A stretch of 24,681 bases of DNA from Pelargonium nanum (taxonomy: Eukaryota; Streptophyta; Magnoliopsida; Geraniales; Geraniaceae). The notes under the pieces are model-generated. The model did no database searches. It saw only the letters and a program-made list of their open reading frames with translations, and was not told where the DNA came from. A program made the position numbers and the translations under genes. Positions 10,962-23,232 of the stretch are shown in pieces; the first letter of the stretch is position 1, and every line of letters starts with the position of its first letter. The stretch spans positions 1 to 24,681 of the forward strand of contig JAYMTF010001275.1 in NCBI GenBank assembly GCA_036897485.1. Reading direction: 5' to 3'.

Positions 10962-13527
10962 ATGTTTCGAACCTCATTTCTCTTCAGCCTCAACTCACAG
11001 ATCCGAAACCCTAGCTCTCGAGCCATTGCTTCCTGCCAAATTTCTCAATCTGCTACCGAAACAAACTGCAACTCCAATTTCAGTTCCAATCACCAGACGG
11101 AGAGAGGTCTTGAATTCGAAACCGGAGAGACCTTTTTCCGCCACGAAAGCGCCACCGGCCGGGACCTTGGCGTGCTAGCCGCAGCTCTCTACAAGAAATC
11201 TAATGGCAATTTACGGGTTATTGATGCAATGTGTGGCTGTGGGATTCGGTCGCTGCGGTACCTTGTTGAGGCCGATGCGGATTTTGTACTGGCAAATGAT
11301 GCCAATGATGGGAATAGGAGGATAATTGTGGACAATTTATCTCGGCCCGGAATGGGTTCCGGCGACGAACCGAGATGGGATGTGGTGCACTCCGATGCCA
11401 ATCGAGTCATGACAGAGCGTTTTCTACAAAAGGATCATTTTGATTTGATTGATATTGATTCGTTTGGGAGTGAATCGTACTTTCTGAGGTCTGCAATGAA
11501 CTCTCTGAAGCTTGGTGGATTGCTTTATCTTACATCCACGGATGGTTTCTCGTCCGGTGGTCATCGCCCACAACAGTGAGTTTTAAATTACATTTCGAGT
11601 TCTGTAGCAGTTCGATTCTCCAGCTTAGATGGCCATTTGAATTGTTCCTGAATTTATCGAGCTTTTTGTTCTATATTTATCGCTTTCTTGATATTGCTAT
11701 GTTTTTTAACATTGCATTTCAATCCATTTGGGCTTTTTGTTATGATGATTGCTTGTGTAACCTTAGCTGTGTTTTATGAGCTTATTATGACCTCTGAAAG
11801 TTATAATCATCAATTCCTTTTTCTAGATCTTTAGCTGCGTATGGAGCATATATTCGCCCTGTGCCATTTTCGAATGAGATGGGTTTGCGAATGCTAATTG
11901 GTGGGGCTGTACGTGAAGCTTCTGTGCTGGGATATCATGTTACACCACTTTTCTCTTACTATTCATACCATGGACCGATTTTTAGAGTCATGCTTCGAAT
12001 GAATCACGGGAAGCTAGACAAAAACAAGTAATATTTGATTTGATTGTCAAGCTGTGTCGTATGTTTGTACCATCTTTTTGGGTGCTTATCAATTCTCATC
12101 ATTTTGCCAGACACTATGGTTTCATCAGTTACTGTGGAAAGTGTGGGGATTCTCAAACTTTTTCATGGGATGAACTAGGTCTGATCAGTTGCCCCTGCAA
12201 GGATGGTAAGGTATATGTCCTGAAATTCAACACTTTTCATGAAAGTTAGTCAACATTGTCTTGTTTGTTTCCATATTTTCATTCCATTCACGTTTTGTTC
12301 TTCCCAATGTTGCTTTTCCTCGAACATGCCTTATTACAACATTCATTATATATGCCTTTAGCAATTGAAGGTCTTGATATATTGGTGTCCTGTCCAGTTT
12401 GAGAAAAAGAAAAGGCAAAGATTTGTTCTTTTGATGCGGATAAATAATGCATACTTCCTCATCTTATTTTTGCAGTTACTATTTCCTTACACTACTTGAT
12501 GATGTACCAAGTATTTTTGTTGTTTCCAGGTTTCTAAATCAGTTGTTGTTTTGGGGCCGCTTTGGACAGGACCCCTTCATGATGCCACCTATGTTACAGA
12601 AATGTTAAATTTGGCAGAGGAATGGGGATGGACAAGCAATGACACGGGAAATAATCTAGAAAAACTTCTAAGACAGTTTGTCGATGAAAGTGATCCCAGA
12701 TTACCATCTGGATACATCAAGTTGGACGAGGTCTCATCCCAGCCATTCACTTTTATTTATTTACCTTCTACATGCCAACATGATACTTGTTGATGAGTCA
12801 TTTTCTTTCTTCTGTCTAACAACAGTTCTCCAATAATTTCTCTTGTTAATTCTCATAGATTGCAAAGCGTGCAAAAGTGAATTCTCCTCCCCTCATAAAA
12901 ATGTTGAGCATCCTGCACAAGGTATTCTCCGGTACTTACATAATTTAATTGAGTATTGTAGCATTTTAATTCCTATGAACTTGACCATGTCTTCTATAGT
13001 TTTAAAGTAATTATGTGCATTCTCTTATAATGACCCTAAGATAGAGGATAAGTTTTGAGTCTTCACGGTATGGTGTAAACTATTTCAAAGTTAAATCTAA
13101 GCTGTACTCTCTTTTAAAGTAATTATGTGTATTTTCTGAGTTGTGATGCTTGTTGCAAGATAGGATAAAGTTCCAAGTATTCAGAGGAGAGCCTTAACTT
13201 TAAAACTACTCCTTACTCCTTGTTCTAGTTCCGATTTCCAGAGTTCTGCTGGAAAACAATTATTCATTTCTTTCTGTTTGGTACTTTTGTTTGGGTGCGG
13301 GGAAGTGTACTTTTCCTGACAGTTTAGCTTTTGCTCACAAATACAGTGAAATCGTTTGCACCTCCCTGAATGATTACCTAAGGCTAACAGTCTCATGGCT
13401 TTGATTGCTACAGGAGGGATATGCAGCAACTAGATCCCATATCATCCCCAATGCAATTAAGACAAATTGTCCGATGTCAATGTGCATCAAGTTTGCTAAG
13501 GAACTACAAAATGGCCGAGTGATTTGA
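10962..13527 (+). CDS. tRNA (guanine(26)-N(2))-dimethyltransferase, TRM1 family, probably organelle-targeted
   Basis: Six exons: 10962-11575, 11827-12027, 12111-12210, 12530-12730, 12859-12921 and 13414-13527. They are joined by GT-AG introns with consistent phases, giving 430 residues. The enzyme would use S-adenosylmethionine to dimethylate guanine 26 of tRNAs. Residues 1-40 are rich in Ser, Arg and Asn and poor in acid, like a plastid or mitochondrial transit peptide. FETGETFFRHESATGRDLGV (residues 52-71) matches the family N-terminus. The Rossmann motif VIDAMCGCGIRSLRY covers 86-100 and LANDAND covers 110-116. The catalytic-site motif DIDSFGS (164-170) has Ser where most TRM1 proteins have Pro (DPFG). 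GGLLYLTSTDG covers 185-195. Cysteines C280, C283, C299 and C301 resemble the TRM1 zinc site, and GPLWTGPLHD follows in the C-terminal domain. The first ATG of the frame was chosen; the upstream frame holds transposon-derived sequence. It is shorter than yeast Trm1, in line with the plant TRM1-like clade. Confidence 0.92.
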
Positions 13528-13875
13528 TACAAATTTGCAAAACGGGTTCAGTGCTTCCTTCGGTCAACCTTTAGATGGCGTAACTTAATCTGCAATTGAA
13601 TTGGACAAGTATAGTTTCGCATTAGCAGATGGATGACTGAACTTCATTTGTAAGATCTTTGCACCTTTCTCGCATACACTTTTTCTCCAGTTCGTTGGAG
13701 TCTGGAGTGCTGAAAAACGAATATAGAAAGTGTCTTCACTGATGCAGCGATTTGGTGTAATGTGCTTGTGTGTAAATCAAGCCCCCTGAACCTGTAAGAA
13801 GATACGTAAACTTATCTGAAGATCATAGCATTGAGTACTTCCACCATAGCTGTACACTTTCTTTAAGAATATTTT
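13528..13875. other. 3' UTR and flank of TRM1
   Basis: This non-coding stretch follows the TRM1 stop codon and should hold its 3' UTR. No canonical AATAAA was singled out with confidence, and there are no convincing open frames. It ends where the LINE remnant begins. Confidence 0.5.
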
Positions 13876-14955
13876 TTGAGGGAAATAAAGCTGGATTTCA
13901 TTATATAGTAAAGTTAGCATGATACATAGATGGACAGATCCAAAGTTTCAAAATGCCTGCCCTACCAAAATTTGCTAACTTATCAGCATTAGATACATCC
14001 TTCGTATCTACTAGTTGCACAGCCGGTTTACAAAAATAGTGCTCTAGCACAAACAAAATATCATCTACTCCAAACACTTGCCTTCCTTAATCCACCTGAA
14101 AAGATTTGAGCAATCTGTTAAAAAGATTGGTGAATTAATGCAAAATTGGATAGAAAACAGTAATGCAGAGTGCAGAGCTTGTGCTTCAGCTTCTAAAGAG
14201 GAACAACAGTCCAGTGTGAAAGAGTTTCTTGCTAATATGCTTTGTTTTGAAAAGCATTGCCATCCTCCTCCACCTTGTCCCTGTTTGTAGCTCCCATCAC
14301 ACTCAAAAACAATCTCATTGCTTTGAAAGGTAGGGCGAACTGAAACAACTGATTTCCTGATTGTGGTTCCAGGAACTTGGTTCTCCATAATATGGCAATC
14401 ATTAAAAAATGATGTTGCTAGGTTAAGAGTAATTGCCGGTGTGGCAATACATCCTGGAAGATATGATTACAACGGCGCTTCCAGATGAACCATAACAGAT
14501 ATATCATGAGAACCCCATCTCTGTAAGTTTGTTTTTGTTTCAATAGTTGTGAACACGAATGCCACCAATCCAAAATAGATGACCAAGTAGACCAAAGTGC
14601 TAAGTGAGAACCAAACCAGATGCAGCGACTATCAGGACAAAGAAACAGACAATGTTCTAAAGTTTCTTGGGCCCTATCACAGCGTGGGCAAAAGACCTCT
14701 GAAAGAAGAGGTTTCTGCCCTAAATTATATCTTGTTGGTACTGCATTCCATACACTTCCAGACAAACAGTTTTATTTTTCTGGAATTTTAAGTGACCATA
14801 TACGACTCCAACCATAATACCCTTGCTTGACCGAGTAAAAAGCCGCTTTAGAAGGAGACCATATTGTCTTGAAATAATAGCAGCTTTCTATGTTAGGTAG
14901 CTAATTATACACAAATTGTCAACAATATTCTTGGGTAAGACATTGGCAAACTCAG
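13876..14955 (-). mobile_element. 5'-truncated, inactivated LINE (3' end of ORF2: zinc-binding and RNase H regions)
   Basis: Reading the minus strand downwards, 14890-14945 encodes LPKNIVDNLCIISYLT, like the linker after a LINE reverse transcriptase. Next, 14418-14810 encodes IWSLKIPEK, a stop, then a zf-RVT domain: SVWNAVPTRYNL, FCPRCDRAQETLEHCLFLCP and LLWFIWKRRCNHIF. Then 14065-14388, in another frame, encodes an RNase H-like domain: FECDGSYK, GGGGW and LEAEAQALHSALLFSI. An in-frame stop and at least two frame changes make it dead. The reverse transcriptase and endonuclease are missing, as expected from 5' truncation during target-primed integration. The presumed 3' end is near 13876, with a short A-rich end (CTCAAAAAATATTC). 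It sits tail-to-tail between TRM1 and RPS26. Confidence 0.8.
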
Positions 14956-15410
14956 AACCTCAGTCCTTATAGAATTTAATTGATTGTAGCAAGATATGAA
15001 TGTCTATTAAACAAATTTGACAAAAAAGAAACAAATATACTATTATACCGTCAAATTCAGTTTGAAAAATATATAGAATATGAAAACCCAAAACAATTGA
15101 ATTCGGCAACTTTCTTTTTAGATGACCAAAAAATGAATTAATACTTATCAATCAAACTGGAAGGGAGATGAAGATAACCAGAATGAGTTCTTTCTCATAA
15201 ACCCAAACAACCAAATAGTAAAAATGACAAATTGTCAGTCTAATGCTTGAATTATACCAGTAGTGCACCTACCAAGATCCAAATTAATACTCAACTTCAA
15301 AGCAGGCAACAGCAGAGTATCAAAACTATCCTAAACAAAACTTTTTGAAGTTCAAAATATTATAATGGAAAGAGCATATGATTGCTTGAAAAAAGTTAAA
15401 AGCTGATTCT
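14956..15410. other. Spacer with 3' UTR of RPS26
   Basis: This AT-rich spacer lies downstream of the minus-strand RPS26 stop codon and should include its 3' UTR. I find no gene, repeat or further transposon signature in it. Confidence 0.5.
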
Positions 15411-17110
<1,700 letters not shown>

Positions 17111-18963
17111 TATCATTATTTTGAATTTGCCCCTTTGTTTTGTGAAATTTTCACTTTTGCCCGCACTTTTTTTTTCCTTGACGTAATAAAATGTATCAAT
17201 ATATATTTTATTTGTAATATGATTTATGTTGTCATTAATTGCTTACTGATGAATGATGATACATAATAAAAAATTATAACTAAATTCGATCATTGGAACG
17301 TCGACACGTGCACCGATAGGGAAAAATACAACAATTAGAGCATCTGCAATGAAGGACTCTATTTGAGTCTCGTAATATAACATGTTCAAATTTTATTAGC
17401 CATATAATTTGCAAGCACTAGTGTTTGTTGTGTCTTGTTCATACCTTAATTCGCTAATTTGCAAACGCTTTCTGCGAGCAAGCCATATAAAAATACCTAC
17501 GGTATTCAAATCTTATCACATATGTGTGTTAGCAGACGCCGTAGAGGTAGATCATGAGTGATTGTAATATGATGCTTTCTCTATGTTCAAATGCATTAGT
17601 AGAAGACATTTTCATTCTTATGAGACACAAATTGTATGTTTTAAGTGTGTAATCCATTAAAATTGACTATAAAGATTGAATATCTACCATTAAACGTGTA
17701 TTTATTTTAGTATCACCATGCTATGATCTATGGTGATACAATAATATATTATCGATGAAAAATAGTAATTGGAGGACATGAGATATAACTCAACAATGTA
17801 GGCAGTGGTTACTGAACCATTAAACCGATAATTGAGTCCCCCGCAATTTTGGTTTGTAGTCGGCGACCATGGTGAGCTTCAAACTCCGTTTTCCGATTGC
17901 TAGCTGGGACATGGGCTTAGCAAGAAGCATGGATCAAGTTTGAGATTGATTTCATTTTAGTGGACTGTTTTATATACGAAACAATTGATATAGAGCTTAT
18001 AAATGATGCAATCCACATACTAAGTCCATGGTGGCCCAAAAGAAACCACACAAAATCTGCTAGTTCCTTTTTGAATAATAGGCATTCTAAGTTTAAAGTT
18101 TCTAAATGACAGTATGAGACATCTTTATGGTTGGTTAGATCATTTCAATAAAATTCTCACCTATTGAAGTGTGAGTATATCACAACTTCACTCACCAATT
18201 CATTACTGAAAAACGAGAGCAAATATTAGAGACACAGTGACAAAGAGCTGTCGGGTTTTAAAGAAGAAATGTCAAGACAAGTTCGGAATCAAGGTGTTCG
18301 TGTGAATAACATTTGTTGCTTGCTAACACAAAGACAAGATGCAGCAACTCAGAATATATGCCTAGGGGACGCGAGCGATCTTCTCGTGTATGTGTCTGCA
18401 ACCAGACCTCTCCACAACTTATTTTGTGAAACATACAAACAGTAATATCGAAGTTACTTAAGCTAATATCATCTTAGATTGATCAGTGACTAGGTTTTAT
18501 AAGATTTTTGTTTTAAAATTGTATTTTTCTTCAGCTTCTCATTCACACTAAAACCAAACATTACTGAATAAATTCCAATTTTTTCGATCTTAGAGAAACA
18601 CCACTTCCATTGTGACGTCTTCATTGATACCTGGCTTGGCTATAACAAATTGCAATTCCATTTCATAGCTAGTTACTACTAAGTATAGAACAATAATCCT
18701 TGACTAATCTGAAATTATGCAAATTTAAAACAACTGATATTATAGATTATTGCTTCTGAAGTGCTCAATGACCTAAAGGTAGTTCAGAAAGACAACAACA
18801 CTGGCAAAAGTGCAGGATCAACATAAATCTACAAAAAGCACACATACTTTGTTTCCAATGACGGTATTGCAATACAAAAATTTATTCCATGACAAACTGT
18901 AAAAAAACAGGCAAGCTTGACAGAAACACCTGCAAGGCCTACATCAGGAACGGTGCCTGCAGC
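17111..18963. other. Intergenic region, RPS26 promoter to SOD 3' end
   Basis: This is 1.85 kb of AT-rich sequence between two minus-strand genes. The left end is distal RPS26 promoter and the right end should be the SOD 3' UTR. No open frame has a recognisable domain, and I see no clear transposon ends, tRNA or tandem repeats. Confidence 0.5.
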
Positions 18964-21834
18964 TCAAGGGCATTCTGCTTCGTAGATTTCACTGGCATAT
19001 TTCCAGTTAATGACTTTCCATACGTTCTTCAGGTAGTCTGGCCTCACATTCTTGTACTGAAGCATGGTAAGAAAGGCGGGTCAAATACAAGAGCCAATAC
19101 AACAATTAATTAACTCATTACAGGTTGAGTCGTAAGAAAATGAGAGACGAGTGGGACCCTGGTGATTGGTGACTAAAATTGACTGGAATTTACTGCTTAA
19201 AGTATTCAGCAAGATATCTACAATGGCTAAATGACAAGATATAGATTACAATATGACGTTCAGGCATCACACTCGTATGCATTTATTCATCTAAATAAAT
19301 CTCTGTTGTTTTGTAACGAGTAAAAGACAACTTAGACTGTCACAAGCTCATGTTGAACTCTCTCCCGCCCTATAGAGTATTCAATACTCGATTATCATAT
19401 TTTAGTAAAAAGAGTTGATTTTTTAAACTATTTCTATAAAAAATACTAGTATTGGTAATTCATGCATAACCAACTGACCAAAAAGAAAAGTGGACAATTA
19501 TTTTGAGACAACTTTTAGAGAAAGTAGACAATCATTTTGGGACAAATGGAGTAGTAATTCTTCCATCTCAGAAGTATACTTTCCATATCACAGAAAGACC
19601 ATTAAACCTATTATTAAATTATTAACCTTTCACATTTATTTGGTCACCATAAAGATGGAAACACTAATTTCTGTAGATTAACATTGTTGAAATACAAGCA
19701 ATCAATACACACAATTTGAAGAGTTAATTACCTGCAAGTAGTATGCATGTTCCCAAACATCTATACCAAGCAACGGAACTAAATTAGCACCTTTAGTTAC
19801 CAGTGGGTCCTGCAATAAAATATTGACAATCATTAACCGAAAGCTTCTTCTGCCCACATATTCAAGTAAGCTTCTATAAACCAGTTATATTTTAAGCCCC
19901 AAAAGATTATAATTACTAGATAAATACAGTATTAAAATGGAAACAATCCATTTATAAGATGGCCAAACTGTCTACTGCAAAATCATACTTATAGTTGACC
20001 ACCTCAAGAACAAAGCCAAATCATATAGTCAGATAATTATATCCTGCGGTACTAAGACTGAAACACAATACTAAAAGGAAATCCAGGATGACCTGAAAAG
20101 TAGACCATCCCAGACATTATGTTCTCAATAATAATGAGCATTACGAATAACTATCATAATATAATATCATGGGAAAATGAGAGCTACCACATGTTTTGTA
20201 GCTCAATTGCCTTCCATTAAAATATTAATATCACCATCATAAAAGCAGCAATTTCTCAAGCATTAAGGGCATCGCTAGTTACGCAACAACCACAGTCTTA
20301 ATCAGACTAATTCCAACAAATCTTATTACCTGATTCGCAGTGGTTTCAACAACAAGCTTCTTCAACTCTTTATCCAGACCAAGCCACTAAATAGGAATCA
20401 TAATGAACAAACAAAACAATGAGACGGAATTTGATTTCATCCTTCCAAGAAACAAAAGAAGAAAAAAAAAACACATGAAGATAATAAACAAAGAACTTAC
20501 CACCCATCCGGAGCCCTGCAATGCAGCACCTTCTGCATTCACTTTCTTCACCAAAGCTTCCAGAGAGCCAAAATGTGTGTCAATAGCCCAACCCAGGGAA
20601 CCCTTTGGTGGCTCACCGCCTCCTTCCTGCCATGTGTGAAGTGTTAGAAAATAGAATCAAAATAAAGAGTGAAGTTAAATATTATAATAAAAAGAAACTG
20701 AAATAAATAGATAGCATAATACTTACACTGATAGGAGTAAGATTCTTCCAGAAAATTGAGTGGTTAACATGACCTGAATGGAAGCAATTCATTCTATGAG
20801 AAAAGGTCAAAGATTGTTTAGGGGGGAAAATGACAGAAACAAATTATAAGGCTAAAAATGCAAAGATCCTAGCTTCTTTTTTCTGAAAACAGAAAAATGG
20901 AAAGGGAAACGTGATTGGTTCCATATAGAAGATAGTTTGCATTTTCATGCCCTATATACTTTTTTCTAGCACAATTCATGCCCTATATACTGATAAGCTG
21001 ATTATCATGGAAAATGAAAATTGAGAATCTGAAGCAAATGCCTCTTATGCTGCTATAGTCATTTCATGATAAAACTGTAGGTCCTCTACGATTACGATAA
21101 GCTGAACTTGCAAAGAAACAGCCCAAATATAATAAACATTACAATACACTGATAAAAAACCAGCACTTCACCAGGATTTTCACTGACCACACAAGATGTT
21201 CAACTGATAGTGTTCCTATCCAATAAACCATTTTACAAACAGAAATCATCTAAATGTCTCAGCTACCACCAATAGAGTTTTGTTTTGACTCAATTTTACC
21301 AGCTAACATCATCAGTTAGCCGATCTAGCAGTCCTATCATGTCATCCACTCATTCATCATTTCAACGTTTTTCAAGTTACAGTACAGATTAACAAGTATT
21401 TTGCTCATACATACAAAATCGGTACCGCAATTCAATTTTATCAGCAAATCAAACAAACAAAATTGAAAAATATGCCACACTCTTAAGCTAAAATTATATA
21501 ATAAAAAATGGAGGGAGAGAGAGAGAAGCAGTAATCAACCTCCGCCGTTGAACTTGATAGCATTCTGCAACTTAACGACGGCAGAGGCATCGCCCTTGGC
21601 CATGGCGTCCTGCAGCTGCTCGAGAGCTTTGTTGTAGTTGGTAATGTAAGTCTGGTGGTGCTTCTGGTGATGGATTTGCATAATCTCGCCGCTGATGGCC
21701 GGCTCCAGAGCACCATAGTCGTAGGGAAGATCGGGAAGCGAAAAGGTCTGCAATCCACGGAAATTAGCCAAACAGAACCCTAGCAGCTTGGCTTGGCCCA
21801 TGGTTTTCCTGTTGACGAACGATCGCAGAGCCAT
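18964..21834 (-). CDS. Superoxide dismutase [Mn], mitochondrial
   Basis: Six exons on the minus strand: 21540-21834, 20727-20773, 20501-20626, 20330-20386, 19732-19809 and 18964-19056. Junctions are GT-AG with consistent phases, giving 231 residues, the normal plant length. The enzyme converts superoxide to hydrogen peroxide and oxygen in the mitochondrial matrix. Residues 1-28 ([10 protein letters not shown]... to RGLQTFSLP) form an Arg-rich, acid-free presequence just before the mature start. Metal ligands are H55 ([10 protein letters not shown]), H103 (HVNHSIFW), D192 and H196 (DVWEHAYY). Second-shell H59 and Y63 are kept. [17 protein letters not shown] and [15 protein letters not shown] match plant Mn enzymes. 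The presequence separates it from secreted MSD2-like paralogues. The start is the first ATG after the inferred transcription start; upstream in-frame sequence has no other ATG. Intron 5 carries a MITE. Confidence 0.96.
19358..19554. mobile_element. Degenerate Stowaway-like MITE in SOD intron 5
   Basis: The right end, reverse-complemented, reads TACTCCATTTGTCCCAAAAT, very close to the common Stowaway terminus. The left end CTCTCTCCCGCCCTATAGAG is a weaker match, and the internal word ACAATTATTTTGAGACAA repeats the right-end pattern. It has no coding capacity. The left border is approximate. Confidence 0.5.
20944..20991. repeat. 17-bp direct repeat pair
   Basis: TTCATGCCCTATATACT occurs at 20944-20960 and again at 20975-20991, in intron 1 of the SOD gene. 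The copies are identical and 14 bases apart. It looks like a local duplication; no function is evident. Confidence 0.85.
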
Positions 21835-21947
21835 CTTTGGGCGTTTCTGGTACCAACTGAGAAAGGTCTGCAATATTCTATTCAGAAATCAGCAGCTGGT
21901 GAAAATGGAGAGTGAAGCACTGAACGCCATAAGAGGAGTGGTTTGGG

Positions 21948-22087
21948 TTTATAGGCGAGTTGGAGTCGGATCGGATTCCAATGGAATCTGGATCACAGGG
22001 TCCTGGTGAGATCTACGGATATGAGCCCACGTTTCATTTTGGGCCTCTTTAGCCCGAGCCCATCTGGGTCCACATGAATTGAGCCCA
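21948..22087 (-). promoter_or_regulatory. SOD core promoter: TATA box and site II cluster
   Basis: On the minus strand a TATA-like CTATAAAC lies at about 21948-21955, placing transcription start near 21920 and giving a leader of about 85 bases. Upstream are four TGGGCY site II elements: AGCCCA at 22024-22029, TGGGCC at 22040-22045, AGCCCA at 22057-22062 and AGCCCA at 22082-22087. TCP factors bind such sites in many plant promoters for mitochondrial and ribosomal proteins, which suits a mitochondrial SOD. The motifs are seen; their use is inferred. Confidence 0.6.
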
Positions 22088-22599
22088 TCTGGCTTATCAT
22101 CTAAATTTAGTACAAATTAATTCCTCTTTTATTTCTTTCTTTTGGAGATTATACTAAAAATTATACAGCAAGTCCAGTGATTGGGTCAATTAATTGACCG
22201 GTATATAGAAACACTTATAAATAAAAATAAAAACTTTGGTGGAATTACATTGTATATTTACTCATTTTATATAGACGTCTACCGTATAAGTTGCACGAAC
22301 GTTAACGATGCGTCAAGACATTATAAAACTGATGAATGAGGTATTGCTAGAATTACTTGGGAGATGTCATTTTGACATTCAATGCTAACCTTTAACTCAA
22401 AACCACCATCGAGATGAAATATATATAGAGTTTTACAAGCCTCGAACCTGAGTCTTTGAACTTGTACCCAAACTGTGTTAACCCGTTAATGGGAGTTCTC
22501 ATCCACACATATTGTGTTTCTAACAAGGTGCACTATTAATCACACGTTTTGGAGTAACACAATTCTCAATAACTCCCATCACTCCAAACTCTCTAACCA
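22088..22599. other. Intergenic region upstream of SOD
   Basis: This is AT-rich sequence between the SOD promoter and the presumed 3' end of the non-coding RNA. It contains the short palindrome-like GGTCAATTAATTGACC (22185-22200). No gene is supported. Confidence 0.5.
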
Positions 22600-22943
22600 C
22601 CAATCCATGAGCATTTTTTTAAATATTTTTCTTAAACAGCGACAACAATAATTATACATATTACATATATCCTTGGAGTCAATTGCATAACAATATAAGC
22701 CACCAAAAAGAACCGCAAAACAAACTTGAATAGAAAAATAAAAACACAAACAGGTAGCAACCAAACCAAGTTAATGGTCTGATAATTATTTCATAATACA
22801 GTACAATAGTTAAGTACGTGTGTATAGTGTAACCAATTATCTAGCTGGTAAGGTAACTAGATAGATAGGGACAAAACACAAATAAAACTATATATAGTCG
22901 TTGTCGAACGTTGTCTGTCGTCCAAGATGCTGGGAACAGTAAA

Positions 22944-22967
22944 TGCCAAAGGATTGAGGTTGCCCTG
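22944..22967 (-). promoter_or_regulatory. miR399 target-mimic site
   Basis: The plus strand reads TGCCAAAGGA, six bases TTGAGG, then TTGCCCTG. Mature miR399 (TGCCAAAGGAGAGTTGCCCTG) has the same 10-base 5' part and 8-base 3' part with only three bases between them. The minus-strand RNA therefore pairs with both ends of miR399 and bulges by three bases opposite positions 10-11, where Argonaute would cut. Arabidopsis IPS1 has the same arrangement, with six bases (TCGAAG on this strand) at that place. Confidence 0.9.
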
Positions 22968-23100
22968 TTGCCGGAGAAACCAAAGATATAAAAGCTAGCC
23001 AGCTATAGCTAGCTTGGTTACATCAATATTTGAACCACGTACGTACGTACCATATCGTAGATCGATCTCTCAACTGTAACAAAACAAAATCATCACTGTC

Positions 23101-23135
23101 CCGGCGTGCCGGGTTGGGTGTGGCCGGCACGCCGG
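23101..23135. repeat. Perfect 12-bp GC-rich inverted repeat
   Basis: CCGGCGTGCCGG (23101-23112) and its exact reverse complement CCGGCACGCCGG (23124-23135) flank an 11-base loop. Each arm is also nearly palindromic. In the predicted lncRNA this would form a very stable hairpin about 70-105 nt from the 5' end. It stands out from the AT-rich surroundings. Confidence 0.9.
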
Positions 23136-23232
23136 AAAGCAACGACGAAGCGGTGGTGTGTGGGTGGCAATATATAAGAGGAGTAGTAATTGCAGTTATG
23201 GTTGATGAAATGGAGAGAGACGAGAGAGTGTG

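Larger units (their letters stand above)
22600..23205 (-). ncRNA. IPS1/At4/Mt4-family phosphate-starvation lncRNA (miR399 target mimic)
   Basis: The minus strand carries the diagnostic IPS1/At4/Mt4/TPSI1 core, GGGCAAC...ATCCTTTGGCATT, at about 22942-22965. In the family, this RNA binds miR399 without being cleaved, because unpaired bases lie at the cutting position. It thereby limits miR399 repression of the PHO2 ubiquitin-conjugating enzyme and tunes phosphate uptake. The context fits: a TATA box at about 23233-23246 sets transcription start near 23205, a P1BS site lies further upstream, and no long open frame exists. Only tiny frames occur, such as the 11-residue MVRTYVVQILM (23018-23053), as in known members. 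The core would lie roughly 240-260 bases into the RNA. Outside the core the family is not conserved, so the 3' end (about 22600) is a guess from typical lengths of 500-750 nt. It is not a MIR399 hairpin: the miRNA-like strand has an internal insertion and no star sequence nearby. Confidence 0.82.

Noticed and set aside
10675..11178. Long plus-strand open frame overlapping the TRM1 start
   Set aside because: It is a different frame from TRM1, its first part is antisense to the RNase H remnant and its second part shadows the TRM1 transit peptide.
14078..14817. Plus-strand open frames across the LINE
   Set aside because: They are antisense shadows of the zf-RVT and RNase H-like domains.
21889..21930. 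Upstream ORF (MAFSASLSIFTSC) before the SOD start
   Set aside because: Its ATG lies only about 20 bases downstream of the TATA box, so it is probably upstream of the transcription start.
22944..22967. MIR399 precursor on the plus strand
   Set aside because: The miRNA-like strand has three extra internal bases and no complementary star arm lies within a few hundred bases. The target-mimic reading fits better.
23036..23052. ACGT repeat (CACGTACGTACGTACC) as a regulatory array
   Set aside because: It is a short simple repeat inside the predicted transcript; nothing beyond the ACGT core supports a binding function.
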